Origin: Haloglomus litoreum
Lineage (GTDB): Archaea; Halobacteriota; Halobacteria; Halobacteriales; Haloarculaceae
DNA: 64,000 nt
Assembly (NCBI RefSeq): GCF_029338515.1
Contig: NZ_CP119988.1
Span: 4,588,001-4,652,000 of the forward strand
Reading direction: 5' to 3'
The notes beneath the pieces are model-generated. The model was not told where the DNA came from, did not search any database, and saw nothing but the letters and a program-made list of their open reading frames with translations. This document shows, one piece after another, positions 17,578-25,830 of the stretch (positions are counted from its first letter, which is position 1; each line of letters opens with the position of its first letter). Made by a program: the position numbers and the translations under genes.

Positions 17578-18732
17578 CTACAGGTCGAACCGGCCCCGGA
17601 ACAGGGTGAACCGGCCGAGTTCGACCACCACCGACACCGGGCCGCGGAGCTTCACGTCGGTCAGCGGCCGGCTGCCGACGTCCACCTGGAGCTTCCCGGC
17701 CTCGTTGAAGCCGGCGTAGACGGTCTCGCCGACGGTGACGGTCTCGCCGACGGCCGCGCTCCCTGCCCTGTCTGCGGTCACCAGGACGGTCGTCTGTGCG
17801 GGCAGGTCGGCCCCGTTGACCAGTTCCAGCCGCACGAAGTCCTCGCTGGACGTGATGCCGGCATCGAACCGGGTCCCCTCCCGGCGGGCCGTGTTCGCCC
17901 ACGACGGCTCGGGGACGGTCGTCTCCCCGAGCGACGTGACCGTGACGGTGGCGGTCCGGGCGACGACCGCGCCGTCCCGCCGGACGGTCAGGTCGTACGT
18001 CGCCTCCTCGACGTAGCCCGCAGCCCCGACCGTGACCGACGCCGTGAGGTCGGTGACGACCTGCCCGGACAGGAGTTCCAGGAGGCGAGCCTCGTCCGCG
18101 ACACCCGTCGCGTCGTACACGACCCCCGTACCGCCGTCGAGCGTCTCGACCACCGCCCGCGCCTCGCCCCACGCCGCCCCAGCGAGGAGTGCATCGAACG
18201 GCTCCAGTCCGGCGATGCTCGACCGACCCGGCCCGGAATCGTCGATGCGGTACCGCCGCCGGTCGCCCACGTCCATCCGGACGTACGTCACCGACTCGTC
18301 GGCCGGCGACCACGCACGCTCGGCGACCTGATCGCGCACGTCGCGTCGATACACGGAGTCGGAGTCGAACGCGTCGAGCCGGTCGAGCGTCTCGGTCCGG
18401 TTCTCGTACGTCGTCTCCTCCTCAACCATGACCGTCACCGACCCCGCATCCGTCACCGTGGCCTCGTGCGTCCCGAGGAGTCGGGCAGCGTCGATCCCGG
18501 ACCGGGTCGCCCCCGCCGGGTAGTCGAAGCTCTCCAGCGCCGCCGGCGTCGGCGTCGGCGTTCCGGTGGGTGTCCCACCACCCGGCCCGTTCCCGCCGTC
18601 CGGCGTCGGCGTGGGGGTGGTGGTCGGCGTCGGTTCGTCGCTGGTGCCGGAACAGCCGGCGAGGAACACCCCGAGGGCGGCCCCACTCGCCAGAAGCGTC
18701 CGCCGGGACAGCGGGTTCTCGTCTCCAGTCAT
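17578..18732 (-). CDS. Tat lipoprotein with proline-threonine linker
   Basis: 384 residues. Tat signal LSRRTLLASGAALGVFLAGCSG with lipobox, then a PTPTTTPTPTP/Gly-rich linker (about 30-65) that spaces the domain from the membrane, then about 300 residues of beta-rich domain. The domain has paired halves (early TVTDAGSVTVMVEEETTYENRTE and later VTVGAAGYVEEATYDLTVRRDG) resembling the haloarchaeal DUF7537 lipoproteins and LppX-like folds that may carry lipid or signal. No catalytic motif. Function unknown. Confidence 0.75.
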   Translation of the reverse strand: MTGDENPLSRRTLLASGAALGVFLAGCSGTSDEPTPTTTPTPTPDGGNGPGGGTPTGTPTPTPAALESFDYPAGATRSGIDAARLLGTHEATVTDAGSVTVMVEEETTYENRTETLDRLDAFDSDSVYRRDVRDQVAERAWSPADESVTYVRMDVGDRRRYRIDDSGPGRSSIAGLEPFDALLAGAAWGEARAVVETLDGGTGVVYDATGVADEARLLELLSGQVVTDLTASVTVGAAGYVEEATYDLTVRRDGAVVARTATVTVTSLGETTVPEPSWANTARREGTRFDAGITSSEDFVRLELVNGADLPAQTTVLVTADRAGSAAVGETVTVGETVYAGFNEAGKLQVDVGSRPLTDVKLRGPVSVVVELGRFTLFRGRFDL

Positions 18733-18782
18733 GCCTTACGTTCGCCGTAGATAGCGATAAACTATCCGCAGCATAGCAGACA

Positions 18783-18904
18783 ATCACCGAGATGACGATT
18801 CAGAACACTTACCCGATCAACAACACCCAGACAGAGAGATTTCGCATAGGAATTCAAATCCCAACCAGTTATTCGCCAGATACCCCATATATCATCTCGG
18901 TGAT
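18783..18904. repeat. 122-bp AT-rich element bounded by 13-bp perfect inverted repeats
   Basis: ATCACCGAGATGA (18783-18795) and its exact reverse complement TCATCTCGGTGAT (18892-18904) enclose 96 bp of AT-rich non-coding DNA. It lies between the lipoprotein start (18732) and the 3' end of blh (18914). No obvious target duplication was found beside the arms. It could be a MITE-like remnant, a paired operator, or the transcript end of the bop-retinal genes on the minus strand. Confidence 0.6.
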
Positions 18905-18913
18905 GTGCACGCG

Positions 18914-19972
18914 CTACCCGGACGGCGAGACAGTCCACACGCCCTGGACCCGGTCCATCAGCGAGACCACGGCGAAATGTGGGAGCGTCAGGACGGCGAT
19001 GAGGACCAGATACAGTCCCACACCCTCCGCCAGGTTCGCGGGGCGGACCGGGACGAGGTAGTAGAACGCCGCGAGGAAGGCGACCGAGACGGCGGTCAGG
19101 GGTGCCGCATCGCGCGTGAACCCGCGGAGCGCCGGTCCCAGGTCCCCGCCCTGCAGCCCCGACACCGACCCCTCGTCGAGCAGGACCAGGCGCGCGATGT
19201 GCCGGAGCGAGTGCCAGAGGCAGAAGTAGACCCCGACCGCGAGGATGGGCGGGACGGCGAGGAAGAAGACCCAGAGCAGGGCCGTCTCACCGGCATCCAG
19301 CCGCCAGCCACGTTCGGCGAGGCCGCGCTCGGCGCGGGCCAGCCCCACGGCGAGCGTCCCGAGCGACAGGAGTGCGAAGGCCGCGCCGAGCGCGAAGCGC
19401 GTCTCGACTCGGAACAGGGGCGCCAGCTCCGCCGGGCCGACGCCGAACCGGCCGGTCAGGGCCCGCGCGACCCGACGGTACTGCCCCGGATAGGAGAGCA
19501 GCGGGACGAGCATCGGCAGACCACCCCGGACCGCCGCCGTCGCGACGCGCTGGGGCCGCGTGCGGAGGTGCTCGACGTCCGCGAGCGCCAGCAGGGCGTA
19601 GATGTCGCCCTGGCCCCAGTGGGCCCAGGTGATGGCGATGAACAGCAGGAACGCCGGGACGGGCGCGAGGAACCACAGCGCGAGGTAGGCGCCGCCGAGC
19701 AGGCCGTAGAGGGCGCCGACGCCCGCGAGCGCGCGGAGCGTGACCGGCCGGTCACGGACCCGGGGGACCGCGAGGTGGTCGACCGCGCCGTGGGGCAGCC
19801 CCAGGACGAGGACGCTCACGGCCAGCGGCGCGTACTGGAGCGCGAGCGGCACCTCGACGTCGAGGAGGAAGGGGACGACCAGCAGGCCGTGGGCGAGCCA
19901 CCCGGGCGCGAGCGCCCCGTCCGTCAGCGTCTCGCGGACGCGGCCCGGTACGGCCAGGTCCCTCACAGCCAT
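18914..19972 (-). CDS. blh: Brp/Blh-type beta-carotene 15,15'-dioxygenase
   Basis: 352 residues from ATG 19972 (MAVRDLAVPGRV). A polytopic membrane enzyme that cleaves beta-carotene to two retinals. Family histidines are visible in LGLPHGAVDHLAV, ITWAHWGQGD, CLWHSLRHIARL and LPHFAVV, spaced along about 8-9 hydrophobic helices. The start overlaps the lycopene cyclase stop by 10 nt, so beta-carotene formation and cleavage are coupled. It supplies retinal to the bacteriorhodopsin encoded two genes upstream. Confidence 0.9.
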   Translation of the reverse strand: MAVRDLAVPGRVRETLTDGALAPGWLAHGLLVVPFLLDVEVPLALQYAPLAVSVLVLGLPHGAVDHLAVPRVRDRPVTLRALAGVGALYGLLGGAYLALWFLAPVPAFLLFIAITWAHWGQGDIYALLALADVEHLRTRPQRVATAAVRGGLPMLVPLLSYPGQYRRVARALTGRFGVGPAELAPLFRVETRFALGAAFALLSLGTLAVGLARAERGLAERGWRLDAGETALLWVFFLAVPPILAVGVYFCLWHSLRHIARLVLLDEGSVSGLQGGDLGPALRGFTRDAAPLTAVSVAFLAAFYYLVPVRPANLAEGVGLYLVLIAVLTLPHFAVVSLMDRVQGVWTVSPSG

Positions 19973-20796
19973 CGGTCGGCCACCCAGAGCCAGAGCACGA
20001 GCCCCTGCACGACGAACAGGTTCGTCAGCAGGAAGAAGGCGGCCTCCTCGACCGGGAGCCCCAGCAGCGGCACGACGGCGCCCGTCGTCAGGTCGGGCGA
20101 GAGCTCCCAGACCCCCAGCGCCAGCGCGATACGGTCGGCCACCCAGAGGTACAGCGTCGGGACGGCCACCGCGAGCGCGACCACCCGGCGTCGCGCCCAG
20201 AGGTACGGCCAGCCGAACGCCCACTGGACCACGAGGACCGGCGCGGCCCACAGCAGGAGCGTGCCGAGGTAGAGGCCGCCGTCGAGCCCGAGCGCGAGCC
20301 AGCCGCCGAACGCGACCAGTCCGCCACCGGCGGCACCGAGCGCGCGCTCGCCGGGGGTGACGCGCCGGGCACGCCCGGTGGCGAACGCGGCCCCGCCGTC
20401 AGCGCGGGCCTCCGTGGCCCCCCCGGCCGGCCCCGCGGGGAGCAGGTACAGCCACAGCGCCGTCAGCACCGGCTGGATGACGAAGAACAGGTACTCGCCG
20501 AGCGGCACCGCGAACAGCCGGGCGACGGTGGTCCCCTCGCCGTAGCTCCACGCGCCCTGCCGGATGAGGTAGCTGTCCCAGGGCGTGGTGTAGACGAACG
20601 CGAGGACCGCCATGATGAGGACCCCGAGGGGGCGGGCATCGACCGAGCGCCCTCCGACCCGGACCCGGGGGGTCGCCGTCACCGCAGGGGTGCCGGGAAC
20701 CCGGAGTGCCACCCCACGGGCGGTCGCGACCGCCAGGGCCAGCAGCGGCCCGCCGAGGAACACGAGGTGGAACTGCAGGTACGTGAGGGTCGTCAT
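19963..20796 (-). CDS. crtY: lycopene cyclase (heterodimer-derived CrtYcd type)
   Basis: 277 residues, six to eight TM helices in two homologous halves, each a lycopene cyclase c/d domain. The conserved signatures are VYTTPWDSYLIRQGAWSYG in the first half and LPVEEAAFFLLTN (PxEE) in the second, with YLFFVIQPVLTALW between. Closes both ends of lycopene to beta-carotene. Located between bop and blh on the same strand, so the three genes are likely one transcription unit or co-regulated. Confidence 0.93.
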   Translation of the reverse strand: MTTLTYLQFHLVFLGGPLLALAVATARGVALRVPGTPAVTATPRVRVGGRSVDARPLGVLIMAVLAFVYTTPWDSYLIRQGAWSYGEGTTVARLFAVPLGEYLFFVIQPVLTALWLYLLPAGPAGGATEARADGGAAFATGRARRVTPGERALGAAGGGLVAFGGWLALGLDGGLYLGTLLLWAAPVLVVQWAFGWPYLWARRRVVALAVAVPTLYLWVADRIALALGVWELSPDLTTGAVVPLLGLPVEEAAFFLLTNLFVVQGLVLWLWVADRWL

Positions 20797-20907
20797 GGGG
20801 TGTGGTGTCCGAAAGAACGCCGCGGTGACCGCATGAATCCGGCGACAGATGCCGAGCGATGCGTGTCGTCAGCCTCGGAACCGGCCGACGGTCCGTGCCG
20901 GCCGTCG

Positions 20908-21669
20908 TCAGTCGGCAGCGGCCGCCTCGGAGGCTGCGGACGCCTGGTCGAGCACGTCACGGCTCCGGAGCAGGATGAAGCCGAAGCCGACCTTCGCGGC
21001 CAGGTCGAGCACCATGAACAGGACCGTCTCGACGCCGAGGCCGACGAGACCCAGCGTCCCCTCCGTGCCGATGATCCACACGATGGGGTAGGCCGTCCAG
21101 AGGACGATGACGAGGTTGCGGAGCGTACTGAACAGGCTCGCGACGTCACCCGAGCGCTGGGCTGCGACGCTGCTCAGCGTCGAGACCAGGTAGTACAGCA
21201 GGACGACGAAGAAGCCACAGCTGATACCCCACCACGCGATGCGGGTCCCAGCCGGGCTGAGCGGGCTCCCGGCGCCGGTCGCCAGCGCACCGGCGAGACC
21301 GGTCACGATCATCCCGACGTCGAGGCCCACGAGCGTCGCGATGGTGTTCCGGTTGGCCCCGGCGAGCAGGCCGAGGTCGAGCAGGAGCAGCGGCGTCGTG
21401 AACAGCCAGTCGGCGTATCGGGCCCAGTAGATGGTGAGCGTCTCACCACCATCGGCCAGCGTCACCTCGATGACGCCGAACCCTTGGAACATCGAGAAGT
21501 ACGACACGGCGGCGATGCCCGTAATGAACGTCGTGATGATGAAGAACTCTTGTTTTCGTTCGTTTTTCTCACCCGACCCCATCGCGATGAACGCGAGGGT
21601 GCCAAGCGCCATGCCCAGGGTGCCGATTCCCAGTGCGATCGTCTCCAGGTCGCTTGTCGGTCCCGCCAT
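20908..21669 (-). CDS. bop: bacteriorhodopsin (light-driven proton pump)
   Basis: 253 residues, seven TM helices. By alignment to Halobacterium BR: R82 is R84, proton acceptor D85 is D87 and donor D96 is D98 (in [20 protein letters not shown]). The release-group glutamates E194/E204 are E203 and E214, D212 is D222, and retinal Lys216 is K226 ([11 protein letters not shown]). All pump residues are present, so it is a proton pump rather than a sensor or chloride pump. Start ATG 21669 ([14 protein letters not shown]), the archaerhodopsin-like N-terminus. Followed by crtY and blh, the retinal supply. Confidence 0.97.
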   Translation of the reverse strand: MAGPTSDLETIALGIGTLGMALGTLAFIAMGSGEKNERKQEFFIITTFITGIAAVSYFSMFQGFGVIEVTLADGGETLTIYWARYADWLFTTPLLLLDLGLLAGANRNTIATLVGLDVGMIVTGLAGALATGAGSPLSPAGTRIAWWGISCGFFVVLLYYLVSTLSSVAAQRSGDVASLFSTLRNLVIVLWTAYPIVWIIGTEGTLGLVGLGVETVLFMVLDLAAKVGFGFILLRSRDVLDQASAASEAAAAD

Positions 21670-21699
21670 ATTGCAGATACAGCTACGGCTGGCCACCCC

Positions 21700-21706
21700 A
21701 TAAAAG
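21700..21706 (-). promoter_or_regulatory. TATA-like box of bop
   Basis: On the minus strand CTTTTATG, about 34 nt upstream of the bop ATG, predicts a leader of roughly 8 nt. Immediately upstream, GGTTTTGCCCTA could be an activator site, but I cannot match it firmly to the known Bat element. Bases 21710-21942 hold no gene and form the divergent promoter region shared with ubaA. Confidence 0.45.
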
Positions 21707-21942
21707 TAGGGCAAAACCGGGGGTGGAGATGACTCTGACTGCCCCGTTCATGGGGCCTTGTCTGGAAAGACACGTACCTGGTAATAAGCCTTTCGGGGTC
21801 GCGTGGCCGTGCCTGCGCCTCGGGCGCGCACATCGAGCCCTCGGGCGCGCGGTTCCGTGCGCTGTCCGACACCACTGCGCGGCCCCGTCGCGTCCACCCC
21901 GCGACCCCCGTGCTTATTCGCCCGGTCGCCCTACGGCGGCGT

Positions 21943-22779
21943 ATGTCACTCGACCTCACGCCGGAGCAGCTCGACCGCTACTCCCGGCACGTCATCATGG
22001 ACGAGGTCGGCCCGGAGGGACAGGGCCGGCTGCTCGACGCCCGCGTCCTCTGTCTCGGTGCCGGCGGCCTCGGGTCGCCGGTCATCCAGTACCTCGCGGC
22101 CGCCGGCGTCGGGACACTCGGCATCGCCGACGACGACGTGGTCGAGCGCTCGAACCTCCAGCGCCAGGTCGTCCACGGTGACCCCGACGTGGGCCGCCCG
22201 AAGGTCGAGTCGGCCAGGGAGTTCGTCGAACGGCAGAACCCCGACGTCACGGTCGAACCGCACGAGACGCGGGTCACCGCCGACAACGTCGAGGACCTCA
22301 TCGCCGAGTACGACCTCGTCGTCGACGGCTCGGACAACTTCGCGACCCGCTACCTCGTCAACGACGCCTGCACGCTCGCCGGAGTGCCGTTCGTCCACGG
22401 CGCCATCCTCCGGTTCGAGGGGCAGCTGACTACCGTCGACGCCACCGTCCCGGAGGAGGGCGGCGACAACGGCCCCTGCTACCGCTGCCTGTTCCCCGAG
22501 GCGCCCGAGCCCGGGACCGTCCCGGACTGTGCGACCGCGGGCGTCCTGGGCGTCCTCCCCGGGACGGTCGGCTGCATCATGGCCACCGAGGCCGTCAAGC
22601 TCGTGCTCGACCACGGCGAGACGCTCGACGGCCGGATGCTGTTCTACGACGCCGAGGACATGACCTTCCGCGAGATCGCGATGGAGCCCCGTCCGGGCTG
22701 CCCGGTCTGCCAGCCCGGGGGTATCGAGTCCATCCACGAAGTGGAATACCGAGACACCTGTTCGATCGCCGCGGACTGA
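21943..22779 (+). CDS. ubaA: E1-like SAMP-activating enzyme UbaA (ThiF/MoeB family)
   Basis: 278 residues from ATG 21943 (MSLDLTPEQLDRYSRHVIMDEVG). Nucleotide loop GAGGLGSP (40-46), SNLQRQ (70-75), zinc cysteines C179/C182 (CYRC) and C253/C256 (CPVC), and the candidate catalytic C196 in PDCATAGVLG. Adenylates the C-terminal Gly of ubiquitin-like SAMP proteins for protein tagging and also serves tRNA thiolation and molybdopterin sulfur transfer. TATA-like CTTATT lies about 28 nt upstream, so leaderless. It faces a JAMM peptidase 207 bp downstream. Confidence 0.93.
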   Translation: MSLDLTPEQLDRYSRHVIMDEVGPEGQGRLLDARVLCLGAGGLGSPVIQYLAAAGVGTLGIADDDVVERSNLQRQVVHGDPDVGRPKVESAREFVERQNPDVTVEPHETRVTADNVEDLIAEYDLVVDGSDNFATRYLVNDACTLAGVPFVHGAILRFEGQLTTVDATVPEEGGDNGPCYRCLFPEAPEPGTVPDCATAGVLGVLPGTVGCIMATEAVKLVLDHGETLDGRMLFYDAEDMTFREIAMEPRPGCPVCQPGGIESIHEVEYRDTCSIAAD

Positions 22780-22986
22780 ACCGAACAGAGCGCCGGAACT
22801 ATCGATTTGCTTCCAGGATACCATCATAACGCCCAGATCCGGGATGGTTGCAGTGCGGACAATGCCGTCAGCAGCTTGGAGTGAGCGTGCGTCTGTATCG
22901 ATCATCCGGGTGACGGCGGTGACGGGACGGTCGTCGAACGCCCACACGCTCGGGTCGCCGATAAGCGCTCTCTCCCACCCAGCAGT

Positions 22987-23403
22987 TCAGGAGAGCGCTC
23001 CGACCTCGACCGCCTCCCGCTCGAACCGCTCGCCCGTCCAGCGCCAGGACCGCACGTCGGGCCCGTCACGGCCCAGGGAGACGATAACGTAGCTGTACCC
23101 CTCCCAGGTCGCCTCGTGGGCGTCGACATCGCTGGGGGCCGGGGGGCCCCGGGGATGGGAGTGGTAGAAGCCGACTACCGCGTCACCGCCCGCCTCCAGG
23201 TCACGCATCAGCTCCAGCTGCTCGGCCGGGTCGAGCGCGTAGCGGTTGCGGGGGGCGTCGGCCGCGTTGGTGGCGCGGGCCGACGCACGGGCGTCCGACT
23301 CGTCACCGTGCGTGCCCGCGAGGATTCCACATACCTCGGCGGGCGCGCCCCCGCGTGCGTGCGCGACCATGTCCTCGTAGACCGCGGGCGAGAGCCGGAG
23401 CAT
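22987..23403 (-). CDS. JAMM/MPN+ metalloprotease (desampylase-like)
   Basis: 138 residues. The full JAMM motif is present: E23 in PAEVCGIL, then H81-S-H83-P-x6-S91-x-x-D94 in YHSHPRGPPAPSDVD. Such proteins remove SAMP/ubiquitin-like tags from targets (HvJAMM1) or act on Cys-like donors. Preceded by the btuF-like gene whose stop abuts this ATG, so the two are co-transcribed. Converges with ubaA, making an E1/deconjugase neighbourhood. Specificity for SAMPs is inferred. Confidence 0.87.
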   Translation of the reverse strand: MLRLSPAVYEDMVAHARGGAPAEVCGILAGTHGDESDARASARATNAADAPRNRYALDPAEQLELMRDLEAGGDAVVGFYHSHPRGPPAPSDVDAHEATWEGYSYVIVSLGRDGPDVRSWRWTGERFEREAVEVGALS

Positions 23404-24321
23404 CTACGCGACCGTCCGGGCCAGCGGCCGGACGGCATCGGCGGGCGGCTCCTCGAACCGGTCGGGGTGCACCACCCACGCGAGGTACTCCAGCGTGTCG
23501 ACCAGTCGAGGACCCGGCCGGTTGACGAGGTGGTGGCCGTCCATCGCGTACGCCCGCTCCCCGCGGACGGCGGTCAGGTCGGCGAACCCCTCGCGCCCCG
23601 TGAGGTCGTCGAGGTTGTCGAACGTCTGGTCGAGTTCGAAGCCACAGGGGGCCGCCACCAGCACCTCCGGGTCGTACTCGCGGACGGCGGTCCACTCGCG
23701 GGGGCGCGACTCGGCCCCGTGCTCGGCCATGCCGTACTCGCCGCCGGCCCACTCGACCAGTTCGGGCATCCAGTGGCCCGCGACCATCACGGGGTCGAGC
23801 CAGTCCAGCACGGCCACGCGGGGGCGCTCCGGCCCGGGGATATCGGTCGTCCGTGCGCGCACGCGCTCTGCGCGCTCGCGCAGGTCGACCACGAGGTCGG
23901 CGGCCTGGGGCTCGCGGCCGAGCGCGGCGCCGATGCGCTCGATGTCGTCGAGAACGTCGTCCAGGGAGTGCGGGTCCGTCGTGACGACCTCGCAGTCGAG
24001 TCCGAGCTCGTCGACGGCCTCGCGCACGAGCACGCGGTCGACCGCACAGACGTCGCAGATACCCTGCGAGACCACGACGTCCGGGTCCAGCCGCTCCAGG
24101 GTCTCCAGGTCGAGTTCGTAGACGCCGCCGGCCCGCTCGGCCTGCGCGACCTGCTCGTCGATCTCGGCACTCGACGCGTCGGGATCGACGTGCGTCTCGA
24201 CGACGCTGGGCAAGTCGGCCGCCTCGGGCGGGTGGTCGCACTCGTGGGAGACGCCCACCGGCTCGACGCCGAGGGCGTAGACGATCTCCGTCGCGGACGG
24301 CAGGAGCGAGACGACGCGCAT
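23404..24321 (-). CDS. cobalamin-binding (BtuF/FepB-like) protein without signal peptide
   Basis: 305 residues from ATG 24321 (MRVVSLLPSATEIVYALGVEPVG). A helical-backbone periplasmic-binding fold of class III: N-terminal lobe with GVSHECDHPP and the QGICDVCAV segment, linker helix, then PRVAVLDWLDPVMVAGHW. This matches the family annotated as cobalamin-binding proteins. There is no Tat/Sec signal or lipobox at this start, which is odd for a transporter component. It may act in the cytosol or in Fe/cobalamin sensing. Co-transcribed with the JAMM gene. Confidence 0.85.
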   Translation of the reverse strand: MRVVSLLPSATEIVYALGVEPVGVSHECDHPPEAADLPSVVETHVDPDASSAEIDEQVAQAERAGGVYELDLETLERLDPDVVVSQGICDVCAVDRVLVREAVDELGLDCEVVTTDPHSLDDVLDDIERIGAALGREPQAADLVVDLRERAERVRARTTDIPGPERPRVAVLDWLDPVMVAGHWMPELVEWAGGEYGMAEHGAESRPREWTAVREYDPEVLVAAPCGFELDQTFDNLDDLTGREGFADLTAVRGERAYAMDGHHLVNRPGPRLVDTLEYLAWVVHPDRFEEPPADAVRPLARTVA

Positions 24322-24473
24322 ACCCGGCGTTGGCGCGCGACCGGCTAAAGCGTGTGGCAGGCCACCGGAGGGCGTCGGACCACCGGGCGCACCCCGCAAG
24401 GTGGGGTGTCGAGCGTGTCAATGCGCCGCAGGGGCCCGCAGCACTGATCCTCGACCAGCAACACGGCACCCGC

Positions 24474-24917
24474 ATGGGCCACGACGACCCGGCCACGACC
24501 GTCCAGGAGCTGACCACCGACGCCGAGTGGGACGCCGCCGTCCCGTTGCTCCGGCAGCTCTGGAGTGACGCCGACCCCTCGTTCGTCCGCTCCTGGCGCG
24601 AGGAGGACGGCTACCACCTGTTCGGGCTGTACGTCCAGGGTCCCGACCCGGCGACACTCGTCGGCGTCGTCGGGGTCTCCGTCCAGCGCGTCCTCCACCA
24701 CCGGCGCCACGCCTGGGTCCACGACCTCGTGGTCGACGAGCCCCGGCGCTCGGAGGGGTTCGGCGCCGAGTTGCTGGCGTTCGTCGAGCGCTGGGCGACG
24801 GAGCGCGACTGCGAGTACGTCGCGCTCGCCAACCACCGCGACAACGAGGCCGCGCTCCGGTTCTACGAGGACGCCGGGATGGAGCGGTGGGGCTACGTGA
24901 TCGAACGCGAGTGCTGA
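24474..24917 (+). CDS. GNAT-family N-acetyltransferase
   Basis: 147 residues from ATG 24474. Acetyl-CoA binding region DLVVDEPRRSEGFGAELLAFVERWA (R/Q-x-x-G-x-G/A form), followed by VALANHRDNEAALRFYEDAGMERWGY, the classic GNAT C-terminal strand and helix. Substrate unknown (amino group of a small molecule or protein). Monocistronic. Bases 24322-24473 and 24918-25157 either side hold no supported gene. Confidence 0.87.
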   Translation: MGHDDPATTVQELTTDAEWDAAVPLLRQLWSDADPSFVRSWREEDGYHLFGLYVQGPDPATLVGVVGVSVQRVLHHRRHAWVHDLVVDEPRRSEGFGAELLAFVERWATERDCEYVALANHRDNEAALRFYEDAGMERWGYVIEREC

Positions 24918-25157
24918 CGGATGCTTCAAACCTTGCATAGTCAACCAGATACGTGAGCAGCGTGGAAGTCGTAAGTCGGGACGGGTACTGCGCGGGGACC
25001 ATCGTTAGCTACCCGTTCCACTTCGGCCCGGACGCGCCAGCCGTGCCCAGCACGGAACGCGTCCGCCTTCCCGCCGGTATCCGTCGACGGGCCCGGCCGT
25101 GGTCGTGGCCGACGGGTCGGGCCCGGCGCTTATCGTCCTGCGCCGCCACCAGCAGGT

Positions 25158-25799
25158 ATGAGCCTCATCGCGGAGATCTCGCTGTGCTCCCCCCTCATGG
25201 AGGAGACCGCGGGGGCACTGCCGGGGACGACGTTCCGGATGGAGGACCTGCAGCTGGTCGCGGACGGGCCCGCGAAGTACCTGTTCTGGGCCGAGGGCGG
25301 GTCGCTCGACCGGCTCGACGAGGTCCTGACCCACGACCCGACGGTGGCCTCGTTCACCTGCCTGACGGCGCTGTCGGACCGCCGGCTCTACCGGGTGAGC
25401 TTCACCGGCGCGATGAAGGAGCGGATGACCTACCTCGACGCCGCCGCCAACGACATCGTCTACCTGGAGATGCGCTCGACCCACGAGCGGACCCGCATCC
25501 GGGCCCGCGTGCCGACCCGCGAGGCGCTACGGGAGTACGTCGACACCTGCCACGGGAAGGGCATCGAGCTCCAGATCGAGAGCCTCTACCGGCCCGACGA
25601 GGAGGGGCACAACCCACGGTTCGGCCTGACGGAGCCACAGCGCGAGGCGCTCGTCGCCGCCTACGAGGCGGGCTACTTCGACAGCGATCGGAGGGCGACA
25701 CTGGCCGACATCGCCGAGGACCTCGGCATCTCCCGGCAGGCGCTCGCCGGCCGGCTCCGGCGCGGGCACCGACAGCTCGTGGGCGCGACGCTGGGCTGA
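25158..25799 (+). CDS. HTH_10 (bacterio-opsin activator-type) regulator
   Basis: 213 residues from ATG 25158. The N-terminal half has an alpha/beta sensor-like domain with PAKYLFWAEGGSLDRLDEVL. The C-terminal HTH_10 is PQREALVAAYEAGYFDSDRRATLADIAEDLGISRQALAGRLRRGHRQLV. DNA-binding transcription regulator of the haloarchaeal Bat/DmsR group. TATA-like GCTTATC lies about 28 nt before the ATG. Shares the architecture of the three regulators at 61-64 kb but is more diverged and GC-rich. It lies about 3.5 kb from bop; whether it controls it is unknown. Confidence 0.88.
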   Translation: MSLIAEISLCSPLMEETAGALPGTTFRMEDLQLVADGPAKYLFWAEGGSLDRLDEVLTHDPTVASFTCLTALSDRRLYRVSFTGAMKERMTYLDAAANDIVYLEMRSTHERTRIRARVPTREALREYVDTCHGKGIELQIESLYRPDEEGHNPRFGLTEPQREALVAAYEAGYFDSDRRATLADIAEDLGISRQALAGRLRRGHRQLVGATLG

Positions 25800-25830
25800 G
25801 GGCCCGCCCGAACGGCCTCCACGGCCCTGG

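Noticed and set aside
18841-18870. tRNA-like T-arm sequence TTCAAATCCC
   Set aside because: No acceptor stem, anticodon arm or D-arm can be built around it; lies inside the 122-bp inverted-repeat element.
21818-21855. Direct repeat CCTCGGGCGCGC in the bop-ubaA promoter region
   Set aside because: Short, GC-biased and not placed relative to either TATA-like box; likely compositional.
22780-22986. Possible short reading frame or pseudogene on the minus strand between ubaA and the JAMM gene (start near 22947)
   Set aside because: The frame runs on antisense into ubaA, has no recognised motif, and no promoter or ribosome site supports it.
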